Shown piece after piece: positions 43,510 to 54,819 of a stretch of 64,000 nt of DNA. How positions within the stretch are numbered: position 1 is the first letter of the stretch; every line of letters begins with the position of its first letter. The notes under the pieces were generated by a model that was not told the DNA's origin, did no database searches, and was given only the letters and a program-made list of their open reading frames with translations. The translations under genes and the position numbers were made by a program. Source of the DNA: Desmodus rotundus (lineage: Eukaryota > Chordata > Mammalia > Chiroptera > Phyllostomidae); assembly GCF_022682495.2 (NCBI RefSeq), contig NC_071393.1, positions 118,994,239-119,058,238 on the forward strand. The letters run 5' to 3'.

Positions 43510-43885
43510 TCCTGCCCTTTTCTCTCTTTCAGAGTAATCAAAGGCTGACTTTTTGTTCCCCTTTTGGGACAACGTCATCTTACTGAATGAAGGGTAGGGG
43601 TAAAACGGCTTTGGCTTTGAGTACATTTGACCTCAGGGCCCTAAATGACTAGGAACCAAATATCTTACTTTTCTTCTATTCATTGGACAACTCCTGCTTG
43701 TCCCTGTAACTCTATCCCTAGGCTGGCTCTGTACTGTTCACTCTGTCTTCCAACTCAGCCCACTTCCTAGTAATTGGTTTAGAGATAATTTTAAAAACCT
43801 CACTTTTTTAGCCTGTCCCACTGAAGGGTCAATGTACACCATTTCCAACATATCCCAGCAGCCCTTATCATCCTTGGTGTGAGTC
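43510..43885. other. Unique non-coding sequence
   Basis: Nothing recognised. Confidence 0.5.
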
Positions 43886-44078
43886 TGTGAATATAGTTTT
43901 ATAGTAACTTTTTTTTTTTAAATTTATTTATTGTTATTTAATTACAGTTGTATGCCTTTTCCCCCATCCCTTCACCCCACCCCAGGTGAACCCACTTCCC
44001 TCCCCCCTCTCCACCCTCCCCCTTGGATTTGTTCATGTGTCCTTTATAGTAGTTCCTGTAATCCCCTCTACCCACTGT

Positions 44079-44106
44079 CCCCGCCCCCACCCCCCACCCC
44101 CGCCCT
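44079..44106 (-). other. G-quadruplex-prone tract in the L1 3' UTR
   Basis: Runs of C on the + strand (cccgcccccaccccccaccc) give four or more G-runs on the L1 sense strand. G-rich tracts in the 3' UTR are a known mammalian L1 feature. Confidence 0.7.
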
Positions 44107-44175
44107 TGCTATTGTTACATTGTTCTTAACTTCAATGTCTCTGGTTATATTTTGTTTGCTTTTTCCTTCTATTGC

Positions 44176-44907
44176 TTATGTTCCAGTTAAAGGTGAGATC
44201 ATATGGTATTTGTCCCTCACTTCCTGGCTTATTTCACTTAGCATAATGCTCTCCAGTTTCATCCATGCTGTTGCAAAGGGTATAAGCTCCTTCTTTCTCT
44301 CTGCTGCGTAGAATTCCATTGTGTAAATATACCATAGTTTTTGGATCCACTCGTTTGCTGATGGGCACTTCGGTTGCTTCCAGTATTTGGCTATTGTAAA
44401 TTGTGCTGCTATGAACATTGGGGTGCACAGATTCTTTTGGATTGGTGTTTCAGTGTTCTTAGGGTATAATCCCAGCAGCGGAATTACTGGGTCAAAGGGC
44501 AGTTCCATTTTTAGTTTTCTGAGGAAATTCCATATTGTTTTCCACAGTGGCCTCACCAGTCTGCATTCCCACCAACAGTGCACGAGGGTTCCCTTTTCTC
44601 CACATCCTCTCCAACATTTGTTTGTGGATTTGTTTATGTTGGCCATTCTGACTGGTGTGAGATGATACCTCATTGTGGTTTTAATTTGCATCTCTCTGAT
44701 GGCTAGTGATGCTGAGCATCTTTTCATATGTCTCTGGGCCTTCTGTATGTCTTCCTTGGAGAAGTGTCTGTTCAAGTCCTTTGCCCATTTTTTAATTGGG
44801 TTGTTTGTCTTCCTGGAGTGGAGTCGTGTGAGTTCTTTATATATTTTGGAGATCAGGCCCTTGTCTGAGGTATCGTTGGCAAATATGCTTTCCCATATTG
44901 TTGGTTC
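44176..44907 (-). pseudogene. L1 ORF2 C-terminal fragment, frame intact
   Basis: About 243 codons plus a TAA stop read without interruption from the 5' truncation. The segment contains [19 protein letters not shown], the Cys-rich motif [18 protein letters not shown] (CX3CX7HX4C, with all four metal ligands present), and the '[12 protein letters not shown]' and '[14 protein letters not shown]' blocks of the ORF2p tail. ORF2p is the L1 endonuclease/reverse transcriptase; only its extreme C-terminus is here, with no RT or endonuclease active site. No start codon belongs to it: the fragment begins in mid-protein. Confidence 0.93.
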
Positions 44908-44934
44908 TCGAATATAGTTTTATAGTAACTTAAG

Positions 44935-46320
44935 AGTAGTCTAGTGATGTTGTCCACCTCAGTAACAGAAGTGGACTTAGTCGGGTCCCTGAAACATAGA
45001 AGCTATTTTCCTGAGGCCTTGAAGAAGTCTTCCTGTAGCCTATCTCACCCTCCTGTATGAAGAATGGTCTAGAAGTAGAAGAATTATGGACTTCTGCTAG
45101 AATTCTTTGTCCTGCTATTTCTTTAAGCCACAATAAACACATATACACACATGCAAAATGATTATTATCATGTATGTCTGTCACATAGTAGGTGCTCAAT
45201 GAATTAACTTTTCTCTTCTTCCTTCTTTCCACAATGGTGGACACACAGTAGATGCTCAACATTACTCCCGCAGATTAATTACATTAAAGGCACAGGTGCA
45301 CACAAGATGCAGCACAGAAGAAAGGTGCCTCATTTCTGTCCCATGGATACGGGAGACAGGCCAGCGGGGGTCACAGGATTCTCTTCCTTCCTGGTAATCA
45401 CTGTGGCTGCTGCTGTTCACTCTTCTAGATGCTGCAGGCACTCAGGCCACGTTGGCTGCTCACATTTGCTTAGAACCAAGGGCATTCACCTCCTCCAGCC
45501 TTGATACCTTCTGTTTGTGTAGATCATTATGCAAAACATAAGGATTGCCTCTTTACAAAGTTTTTTGTTTGACCTTTATCTGCAGGGATTGACTGTCATT
45601 GTTATTTCCTGTTCTTTTTATGATGCTTGCTTATTTACATATTTTTATTTTAACTTATTTTGCGTTTGAAAAGAGGGATTTTTGATGAAACATCCATGTG
45701 ACCTGGCAGTGGAGGGGTGACGGGACGATGGAAAAGGAAAACATTAAGAGGTGTGTGGTGATCTTAGACCCACGGAGGAAAGAGAACTCAGAGCCCGTTG
45801 ATCTCTACCAATGAAGGGATTCTCTGAAGACTGAAACTGGGCAGTCTGACCTAATCTCTCCCAAAGGCAAAGGTTAACTATGTGTTTGTCCTCAATACTT
45901 TTAAAATTAAGATGACATAAGCAAAAATAAAAAAGGAAAGCAAAATTTACAAAACCAATTCATATACATTGTGAGAATATTCAAATATTTACAGAAGCAA
46001 CACAAAAATTAAATAATCTCTCCCCCATGGCTCATTCTCTAGTGGTAAAACTAAAATGTTTCTGGTCATAGTTCTTCTGTTCTACAACCACATTCTTGAT
46101 TTATGAATTTTAGACAGTAGCGTTTGCCTCCTTTCTGGGAGGGACTTAGAGACATGCGCCTACATGCTGCCTCCTATTCATCACTTCTTCCCGGAATTCT
46201 GTCAGTCATATATGTTATAAATTATCTGTTAGCAAGATCCAGTAGCATTCATATTTGTTCTCTAAATATAGTTAGGTTTTCTGTGCCATACAGTTGATTC
46301 TAAGATGTTTGTTTGGATTG
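44935..46320. other. Unique non-coding sequence
   Basis: Two short 'agtaggtgctcaatgaa' and 'agtagatgctcaac' tails at 45186-45265 look like L2/MIR 3' ends. Otherwise nothing recognised. Confidence 0.45.
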
Positions 46321-46324
46321 AATT

Positions 46325-46400
46325 TTTCATTCAAGTATTTGTTCATTTAACAAATGTTAACTGAGCACCTATTTTGTGCCAGGCAAAGGCCTAACTCAGT
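46325..46400 (-). mobile_element. L2 3' end, reverse
   Basis: The text 'gttcatttaacaaatgttaa', then 'ctgagcacctattttgtgcc', is the reverse L2 terminus. Confidence 0.6.
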
Positions 46401-46499
46401 ACAAAGTATGTGCAAATGTTCACAGGATTGTATACAAAGCAATTAAATATGTTTGGGGAACGAGAGACACAGAATGCATAGCTCAATTCTGTTTCTAAG

Positions 46500-46930
46500 A
46501 ATTTTCTATGAAAAGACTTACATACAAGGAAGTGATCATAGTATCATTTAAAGGAAGAAAAGTACCCCGGACATTGTTTAGATGCCTAAAGATTGACAAA
46601 CATTAAATTATAGAAACCACATGTGATAGAATCACATTTAAAAATGGAATATTTTTGATAAATATTAAAGGATATGACAAAATGTTCATGTTTTAATAAT
46701 GTGATGGAAAAAGAGAAATAATATAAAATGGGCTATATAGCCTTAACTCAGGTTTGGGAGATTTTAAAAAGATAATGGATATGGGAAGGAAATATCCCCA
46801 AGTGACAGGGAATTAAAGTCTCTTTTTTTTAATACCTACTTTCTGGTATTGTCTATGTTTTCTACAGTGAGCAACTGTTCGTCTTTATACTACAAAAAAA
46901 AGCCACTGTATTATCTCCACAAAAATAAAA
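46500..46930 (+). mobile_element. HAL1/old L1 3' region
   Basis: The text 'ggatatgacaaaatgttcat', 'gtgatggaaaaagagaaata' and 'ttctacagtgagcaactgtt' matches the non-coding tail shared by HAL1 and old L1s. Confidence 0.6.
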
Positions 46931-46959
46931 AGTAACCACAGCCACTGCCTTCAACATGC

Positions 46960-47300
46960 AGATTCTCAGTCTGGTGGAGAAACACTTAAACAAGTCATCA
47001 TAATGTCTGGCAGATGGAGGAGAATCAGGTCCTCAAAGTGTGTATAGTGTTGATGGGGTCTGGGCCTCAGAAAACACTCCGCAGTAGCATTTGAGCTGTG
47101 CCCCGAAGGCCCAGTAGGACCTCCATGGGCAGAGGAGAGCATTCCTGGGTGTGAGGCATGGAAGTGAATGGGGAGAGATGAGCTGCCTGACGTAGCTGAA
47201 ATAGAGCGTGGATGGAAAGAAACAGAAAGAAACCCAGCTGACAAAGTGGCTCAACAGCTTGTGGAGAACCTTGTATTCTTTGCTGAGGAATTGTATTTTA
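46960..47300 (-). mobile_element. L2 fragment, reverse
   Basis: The text 'cagtagcatttgagctgtgc' (the antisense 'gacatttgagctga' box), then 'gagagcattcctgggtgtga', is reverse L2. Confidence 0.6.
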
Positions 47301-47349
47301 AGTTAAAGGCTAAAGGGAGCTATGGAGAAGTTTATAGAGAGGTGAACTT

Positions 47350-47570
47350 GACCCATAACAAAGATGTAATCTTTGCAATCAGACAGGCCTGGCATCGGAA
47401 CCCTGGCTCTGCCAGCTTCCAGGGATATGTGCTTGGGAAAGTCCCTTAAACTTTCTCATCACCCATTTGCTCACCCTTTACTCGGGGGCAATGATATCAG
47501 CTTTATGGTGTGGACACAAGGGTGAAAGAAACCGATAGAGAGTCCTTGACGTGAATGATGAATAGGTCTT
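47350..47570 (+). repeat. MIR SINE
   Basis: The text 'ggaaccctggctctgccagc', 'gggaaagtcccttaaacttt' and 'ctcatcacccatttgctcac' is an almost full sense MIR. Confidence 0.8.
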
Positions 47571-47574
47571 TTCT

Positions 47575-48305
47575 GAAGGTAAAAATGTTGGCAGCACTCC
47601 ACCCTCCACTTTGTGTTAAATTATTCTTATGAAGTTACTTGAATGTTTACAAAAATAAAATTTGTTATAAATTTCTTTGGTTTCTTGCTCTGCTACAGGT
47701 ATAAAACCAAACAACTTTATACATTACAAATAAGAATACAAAAACTTAAATTAAGCAATTTTAGTGCCGTGTGAGCAGTTTATAATCTCTGTAGACGTAA
47801 GCCTTCATGAATGATGTGGATATGGTACCATCTGCTGTGGCCAGGTCGTTTAAAGTTTGGCCTTTGCCACACCCTATGTGCTGTGTGTTCACTCAGTTCT
47901 CCTCCTCACTTTTGCCTATTCCGATCCCCAGGCAACACTGTTTCTGTAGTGCACAGTGGTGCTATTCGGGCTTTGCTTAGCATGAATGTATCTTCTATGC
48001 CTTGGGTCCACCTCTGCTCTTCCCTTACTGCCATGACTATTACTATCTTACTACTGGCACCGGCACAGTCGTGGACACCTATGCAAATGTGCACACTGAA
48101 ATTGCATGGTAGCACTCAATTATGAGATGGTTATTTACGTGATGCTTTAAAATACTATCTTTGGGATGAAAATTTAGACCACACACACAGTTCTCGTTCC
48201 TCCTGTCATGGCTGTTCTCCTCTTTTAAAATGTATATGTATATATCTTCTAGAAGTCTTACTATTGTTAAAGGTAGTTTTATTATGGCTAAAGATTTTTG
48301 TCAGG
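47575..48305. other. Unique non-coding sequence
   Basis: Nothing recognised. Confidence 0.5.
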
Positions 48306-48309
48306 CAAG

Positions 48310-48865
48310 CATATCAGTTGTAACAAACCACCCCAAAACTTAGTGGTTTAAACCAACCAGCCATTTATTATCTCTTGTGAGTCTTGGGCCAACTAGACAG
48401 ACCAGCTGGTCAGGTCCAAGTGCACAATGGCTCACTTAGACATCTGTGGTCAGCTGCAGATAGGCTAGTTGGCTTTGCTGATCTTGGCTGGGCTCTCTCT
48501 CGTCTTTTGTACCTTAGCTGAATGGCGGGGCTTTGCTCCACATGGTCTCACATGCTCTAGTATGTTAGCCCAGGCTTGATTTCTGGGTAGCCTGGAGACA
48601 TTCTTATAGTGATCACAGAGAAGCAAGGAAAAGAGGGACATGTGCAGGGTCTTTTGAGGCCTAGCCTTGAAATGGCACACTGTTATTTCTGCTGCATTCT
48701 ACTGACTGAAGCAAGTCACTAGGACAGCCCAGATTCACAGGTTGGCAAATAGACTCTGCAGACTATTTCTAGGTGAGAGGGACTACAAACTCTCAATTCA
48801 AAGGGTGTGGTTACAGATAGGTATGAAGAATTTGGGGCACTTTTGCAATCAATATATCCAAGCAA
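48310..48865 (+). repeat. Ancient mammalian repeat, family X, copy 2
   Basis: The text 'aaccaccccaaaacttagtg', 'ccatttattatctcttgtga', 'gcaagtcactaggacagccc' and 'gggcacttttgcaatcaata' covers the whole family; best preserved of the three copies. Confidence 0.65.
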
Positions 48866-49177
48866 GTAAGAGTTTAGGGTATGAGGATCTATTAGGACGT
48901 TATACTAACCTTCTGGATGAGAGAAGGATACTGCCTTAGGAAGGGATGGATACATGAGATGACTGCCAAATCTTTGGTGCAGTAATGAGTCAAAGGTGGC
49001 TCCAGAGAACCCTAGTCTAGGTGACTGAGAAGATGGTGAAGCTGCTAAGGGAGATAAGACATTCAACAAGAGGAGCAAGGTTCATACTGGGGGACATGAG
49101 AATAGGACAGGCCAAAGGTGAAGGGAGATAGTAAGTTTAGAGTTTGACCTGTGGTCACTCTTCCCATAAAGGGAGTC

Positions 49178-49345
49178 CTTCTCAACCTGGTTACCTATTA
49201 AAGTCACCTAAGCAGCTTTTAAAAATAGTGATAATTGAGCCTAATTGCAGACCAATTAAATTTAAATTTATTGGAATTGAGCCTGGTATTATTATTTTTT
49301 TAAAATATTCCCAGGAAATTTAATGTCCAGTCAAAGTAGGAATCA
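49178..49345. mobile_element. hAT-Charlie element, first of a tandem pair
   Basis: A 'ccttctcaacctggttacct ... aaagtcacctaagcagcttt' left end, an AT-rich centre and 'attcccaggaaatttaatg' at the right end. Confidence 0.6.
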
Positions 49346-49351
49346 TTATCT

Positions 49352-49545
49352 AGATCAGTGTCCTTCTGGCCATACATTAGAATTACCCAGAGACCTTGTG
49401 ACAAATACTGATGCCTGGGCCCACTCCCAAAGAGTCGATTTAACTGATTTGGGATAGGGACTAGGAAACTGTATTTGGAAAGGAAAAAAGTCTTTCTGGA
49501 TAATTTAATGTGCCCCTGGAGTTGAGAACCACTGACCTAGAGAGT
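49352..49545. mobile_element. hAT-Charlie element, second of a tandem pair
   Basis: It starts 'gatcagtgtccttctggcca', has 'cattagaattacccagagac' and 'ctgatgcctgggcccactcc', and ends 'gttgagaaccactgacc'. The ends are inverted-repeat-like. It lies immediately after the previous copy. Confidence 0.7.
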
Positions 49546-49549
49546 TAAT

Positions 49550-50320
49550 TTTCACTGTGAATAATCAATGTTTTCAGGTTGCAAGCCATGGCAAAGGGGC
49601 ACTATGACAGCATCTCTTTAAGCTCCTGGTGGGCTCAGAATTAGCATGAAATTGCTGGGTGTCGGCCAGGGCACAGGGACAAGGAACAGTCAGAGGATGA
49701 GAGCAGAAACTTTGAGAACCCAACCTGGATCAACACCTGGCATCTGAAGCACAAGGGCATACCAGGGATAATCCTGCCTCAAGGAGAGATGTTGGGAAAC
49801 CTCCATGAAAAGGTATGGAATAGAAAATGCCGTGATGCCATCTGACTCCCCTGTCCTCCACTTCAAATTTAGTTTTCTCTCTAGTAGCACCCAGACAGTG
49901 CGACTTCCATCATTTTCTTTGGGAGGTGAATTCATAATGTCTTAGATTTCAGCATGTGTGTGTGTTTTCCTTAAATGCAAACCTAAAACCACCTTTTCCC
50001 TGAGTTCATCCTGACAGTGTGAGCTGTGACCTTGCCATATCTTAGATAATTCCTGGACCTTCTTGTTGTTAGTGTCTTATAAATATTTGTAGACCAATGA
50101 TCTAACTATAGGCAGTCACTGAGCCAACAACAGATATTTAGGTTTTTTTTTTTTCCATGTTCATAAATCATTCTTGGCAGAGCTTTAATCATTTGGGTTT
50201 TTGGCTGCCTCTGTGACTTTCCTCTAGTTTATTTTTGGCCTTGATAAGCCTCATCTATTTTGGGAAAATCTTTAATTGCACAATATGAATTGATTCCTGT
50301 TAGGTATTGCCACTGACTAT
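49550..50320. other. Unique non-coding sequence
   Basis: Nothing recognised. Confidence 0.5.
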
Positions 50321-50324
50321 GTCC

Positions 50325-50480
50325 CTAGGTTCAGGGTTCCTCAAAGTGGGCATTGGAATCACCTTAGGGTGGGGGAGCAGAGCTTGTGAAAAGGGCACAT
50401 TTCTGAGTCCCACCCCAGATCTCTGAGGATGAGGCTCAGGTATCTGCACTTTTCACATGTTGGAGATGGAGTGGGTGGTG
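50325..50480. mobile_element. hAT-Charlie (MER20-like) element
   Basis: The text 'gttcctcaaagtgggcattg', 'gaatcaccttagggtggggg' and 'gtcccaccccagatctctga' matches MER20-like sequence. Confidence 0.6.
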
Positions 50481-50884
50481 AATTCTTATATATGCTATTG
50501 TTATTAGCATAGTCATTACCTCAATATTCTGTTTAGAGCAAGAAGCAGACAAGTCTGTTTACTTGTTTGTTTTTGTTAGGGAGGCTTTGCTCCACAGCCC
50601 TCATTTGTAATCAAGACATAGACCCATCCTTGAACAGTTTCCAAAAATGTTCTAACATTAGGAATCACCATTTCACTTGTCTCGACTATCAGTGGGCTTT
50701 GTCAACACATACGGGTTTTATTGTGTACAATTGACACACCTTAGGTACAAGCAGAGTAAAAAGAGAAGAGGACCAGTAAGTATAAGAGACAAATAGTGGG
50801 GCAGATGAGAAGAAAGAAATGGAGAGGGGGAGGATGTTAAGAAGAGGCATATGTGTAAAAATGGTCTAGTGTCATTTACAGAAA

Positions 50885-51095
50885 TGTCTAATATAATGTT
50901 TTAGGTCTCGAAGCACTTTACCAAATCCTTCTACATGAGACAGTCCCAACTGTCCTAGGGTGACTAGACTAGACTGGTATTAATAACCCTACTTCACAGA
51001 TGGAAAAAACTGAGACCCCCTGAAATCAATTTGCCTAATGTTAGAGAGCTAGTTAATGTCAGAAACAAGACCAGAACTAGAACTCAGGAACTAGT
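50885..51095 (-). repeat. MIR SINE, reverse
   Basis: The text 'gaagcactttaccaaatcct', 'cctacttcacagatggaaaa' and 'agagctagttaatgtcagaa' is reverse MIR. Confidence 0.75.
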
Positions 51096-51099
51096 CCTA

Positions 51100-51760
51100 G
51101 GGCAGGGATTGGTCTGGCAGTCCTAATCTGTACTAGGTCTATACAATCTAGACGTGCTCTTGCTTCTGTACTGATGAGGCCTTCACTCTGAGAGCATGTC
51201 TTTTTGTGATAGGATGTAGAGTGGCTCTTAATGGAGGATCATGGCATTGGTGCAGGGAGCAGAGTGGAGTGGATGTCCTTGAGACTGTTTAAAATCCACA
51301 TAATAAAGGTGAACAATTTTGCTGAAAGAGCTCATGTTACATGCTATATACAAGACAAAACCTGTCGGTACTACCTGAGTATACTCATTCTTCTCCTTCT
51401 TCACTTTCTTTACTCCTGCTCTCACCTCCTACACATTCAACACACATATACACACACCCAAGAAGTGCAGTTATGGCTCTGGGATCTGAGGAAGCTCCAA
51501 GTCATGTTGCAGTGACGGTGAGCATGGTTAGGTCTGATGGTGTCAACAAGATCAATTGAGTCCTGGTGTCACCAGCCCTACTCCCGCCCAGCAGCCCTTT
51601 TCTGGTTCTAACCCACTGGGGCCCAAGGCATATAGGTCCCATTCAGGGCCTTCCTGTGCTTCCATTGCCCACCCTCCACTTTTTTTCTTTCTTTCTTGCA
51701 GAGCAGGCCCTTTTGCTTTAGGTCAGAGTTGGCATTGCTCCTCCTGAGACTATAATAATA
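51100..51760. other. Unique non-coding sequence
   Basis: A short CA-rich run lies at about 51440-51462; otherwise nothing recognised. Confidence 0.5.
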
Positions 51761-51764
51761 ACTA

Positions 51765-51900
51765 ACTTGGGCACCATGCTTTAATGTTTACAAGCCTTTT
51801 CATCCTCCTTATAGTTCTTGATCCTTACAATAGTCATGCAATGTAGATAATTAGCTTATCCAGGCATGATTATAAAAGCATAGGTCCAGGAACATCTGTA
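51765..51900 (-). repeat. MIR SINE fragment, reverse
   Basis: The text 'taatgtttacaagccttttc' and 'ccttacaatagtcatgcaat' is the reverse MIR 3' half. Confidence 0.55.
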
Positions 51901-51904
51901 TAAT

Positions 51905-52480
51905 TCCCTAACCAGCCACACCTCTCCATGAAGTACTAAGGCAGATATATGCACAGATGGAGTGAAACAATGCAATGGAACCACTTGTTGCCAGGTGGAG
52001 CTTAGGTCCCCAAACATTGAGCAGGAATCTGGTGAACTAAGGCTGTATTACAGGGAGAACCTGGGCAGATCTGAGCAACCTGAAAAGCCAGACCTACGTT
52101 TCTGATTTTACCACCTTGGTTGGGGGAAATCCCAATCCCTCCATGCTGGCTGAGAAACCCCACAAAAAAAGGGAGTGGATGCAAGAGATGGGGCCTAAGC
52201 CTTTCCAAGCTGGAATTCAGTAGCTTTGTAGAAAAAGAAAAAAAAATGCATCAGAAGAAGCCCTGAAGAGCATTAGAGAGTAAGGTAGCAGGCCCCAGGC
52301 CCTCCCTGGGAGGATGGACAAGGTCCCCTCCATGATGGAAACCTCCAACATTAAGGGCCAGTGAATTACTTTTTTCTTCTCCTTGGGTACTGCCTTTGAG
52401 ATTTGGAGGTCAGTGGGGCCTGGAGGGGAGGACATGATAGCTTTGGGATCTAGAGCTGATTAATCAATATTACTAGCGGC
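51905..52480. other. Unique non-coding sequence
   Basis: Nothing recognised. Confidence 0.5.
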
Positions 52481-52484
52481 TGTA

Positions 52485-52600
52485 CTAGCAGATGTATTTG
52501 GGTTGTGAGGTCATTTAGGTCACTTATTCAATCAAGGTCATTTGTTAAGTGAGTGGAGGAACTGGGATTTGAACTCTCAAAAATTTGGCTACAAATGCTA
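52485..52600 (-). repeat. MIR SINE fragment, reverse
   Basis: The text 'ggtcatttgttaagtgagtg', 'gaggaactgggatttgaact' is the reverse MIR head. Confidence 0.6.
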
Positions 52601-52604
52601 GTGA

Positions 52605-53005
52605 TTTTTGTCCACTGTACTTACCTGGTGTCTCCCAATTACCATCTCATTCTTATGTGGAGAATCAGTTCTGCTCTCAGAAACAAAATATATTTCCTCA
52701 ACTTAATGTTTGCTCAGGAAACACATAAATGTCCATGGAGTTTTTTGGCTCATGGTTTAGGAAGCCTTTTGTTACAAATGGAGAGAGTTCTGCTAGATGG
52801 GACTTGGGTCACATGTCTATTTCATCTCACTGTTCCTCCTTGAAAACTCAGGTGATCCAAATGTCCACACTGTTCCCTAGAAGATGGACCGGGGTTTATT
52901 TTGGGAAAGGGGCCTATTTTAAGCTAAAGGACAGGGGCTCTCTGACCTGCTGCTGTGCCAGCTTTATTTCCACTCTGCACTCAGCAAAAATTAAATATTC
53001 TCTAA
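52605..53005. other. Unique non-coding sequence
   Basis: Nothing recognised. Confidence 0.5.
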
Positions 53006-53009
53006 ACAA

Positions 53010-53300
53010 TAGGTGACTCAGCCTTCGCTAAATCTTAGGTGAAATGGATTTAGCATGCATTTAGGAGAAAATGCTTTTTTCTCCTATTTTTCCTAGTCCT
53101 GTTTGATGATAATCCTCAGTGCTCAGCGCTCCTTTCATCTAAAAATCTGTAATTAATTAAGCCTCACAACTCCCTTGGCAGGTGGAGACGTACAAGGATG
53201 TTCATTTAAAACCAATCCTGTTTGATACAGTAGGGCTGTTACTAAGGCTCTTTAAAAGAAAAACCTTTCTATTATGAAACTTCCTTTTAATAGAGTAAAT
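53010..53300. promoter_or_regulatory. AT-rich conserved-looking block
   Basis: It is repeat-free, with 'taattaattaa' at 53150-53160, a palindromic 'agcatgcattt' octamer-like site near 53052 and long A/T words in otherwise balanced sequence. This is the texture of a developmental enhancer, but conservation cannot be checked here. Confidence 0.25.
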
Positions 53301-53389
53301 TAAGGGAGAGAGGGGCGAGGGAGTTTTGCCTGGCACACTCGCTCAGTGACAACCATGGAGAGAGTCCCAAGCTGGGAGCTCTGATGCCA

Positions 53390-53890
53390 TCTTGAGTTAA
53401 TGGACTTGAAATGCAGTAGCTTTAGACCACAATAGCCACTCATACTACAGCCTCTGTGGATGAAAGATTCTGGAGTGGCTGAGCTGGGTGGTTTCGCCTC
53501 CGGGTTTCATTATGTAGCAGCCAAGACTTTGGCCAGTGGTGCAGACATCTGAAGGCTTGACTGGAGCAGAGAATCTGAGTCAGGATGGAGCACTGAGATG
53601 GATGGTGAGTTGGTACTGGGTCTTGGCACAAGACCTCAGTTTCTTACCATGTGGACTTCTCCAGAGGGCTGCTTGAGTGCCCTAGTGACATGGTAGCTAC
53701 GTCCCCATAGCAGTGAGCGAAGGGAGCAATGGCCAACATGGCAGTCTTTAGTTACCTAGTCTTGGATGTCATACTCTGTCATTTCCCCAGTGCCCTATTG
53801 ACTACACAGTTCGGTGTTCTTCACAGTTAGAGGGGGCTACACCAGGACATGAGTACCAGAAACAAGAATCACTGGGGGCCTGCTTTACGA
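53390..53890 (+). repeat. Ancient mammalian repeat, family X or a relative, copy 3
   Basis: The text 'agggctgcttgagtgcccta', 'gtgagcgaagggagcaatgg', 'catactctgtcatttcccca' and 'gagtaccagaaacaagaatc' follows the 3' half of a mammal-wide repeat related to the copies at 2716 and 48310. Confidence 0.5.
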
Positions 53891-53894
53891 TTGG

Positions 53895-54635
53895 CTAATA
53901 TTAAGATATATTAAGCATATTTACCTGTGATATTACTGGAATGTCCTTTGAAAGCCAGCTTAGAGGACTAAACATCATGCATCTGATAAGAAGAGAGTAA
54001 GAGATAGGGAAAACTGCAGTTAATTTTCTGCTATTCGTACATTTAGAATGAATTGCTACCATTGTTCATACTCATAGGTCAGTGAACAAGCCTATATTGA
54101 AGTGTACATGACAATGGAGACGCCTTCGCCTTTAGGAGCCAGCCATTTGTCCCGGACCTTATACTGGATCACTAGCTCCCCATTGGTGGTCTATGGGCCA
54201 TGTTGCGTTAACTGCTAAGATCCCAGGTTTCTACTCCTAGGGATTCTAAGTTAGTGCATTTGGGACCCACTGTAATGGCCTCCTTATCAGATGATGTAGC
54301 CTCATGATGAGTGAGAAACATGATTAATGGTAGTCATGGTTTTTGCTTAATATCTGTCCATGATCTTTTACTTGGCCTCAGAAAACCAACTCAAAATTGA
54401 GAGCCCAGCAGCTAAGGACTAGAATCAATGGCTACCAATGTTGTTTTCATGCCACATGTTAAAGGGGGCACAGATAGTATAAAGCTCCTATATTATAAGG
54501 GCCGTTGGAAAGACAGAGGGTGGGGTTGCTGACCAATAACAACAGTTTCTAAGGCCATCATTATAATACCACGTCAGCATATGCAAGGCTCGGTCTTATT
54601 GCCATATACAGAAATGCTGTCACATCCTACATAAA
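53895..54635. other. Unique non-coding sequence
   Basis: Nothing recognised. Confidence 0.5.
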
Positions 54636-54639
54636 TCAG

Positions 54640-54815
54640 TCCAACGGTTCTCCAGTGTTAGTAACTAGAAGAATCACTTTGGAGAGTGTTAAAAAAAATT
54701 CCTATCTTCAGGCCTTCCCCTGAGATTCTGATTCAGTGAATCTAGCATAACCCAGGTGGTTTTGATATAAGTGGTGTAGGGACCACACACTGAGCTACAC
54801 TGTCCTAGGCACTAC
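54640..54815. mobile_element. hAT-Charlie element, diverged
   Basis: The text 'acggttctccagtgttagta', 'cccctgagattctgattcag' and 'acccaggtggttttgatata' matches a Charlie-type MITE. Confidence 0.6.
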
Positions 54816-54819
54816 CTAA

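Larger units (their letters stand above)
43889..44931 (-). mobile_element. 5'-truncated L1 with 22-bp perfect target duplication
   Basis: The 22-bp direct repeats 43889-43910 and 44910-44931 are identical. Between them lies an L1 on the minus strand: poly-T (its poly-A) from 43911, a C-rich 3' UTR, the ORF2 stop at 44176-44178 and ORF2 open up to the 5' truncation at 44909. The intact duplication and intact frame make this one of the younger insertions in the window. No promoter, ORF1 or endonuclease part remains, so it cannot move. Confidence 0.93.

Noticed and set aside
44176..44775. A 199-codon minus-strand protein considered as a host gene
   Set aside because: It is the C-terminus of L1 ORF2 inside an insertion with target duplication, and its apparent start is only an internal TTG.
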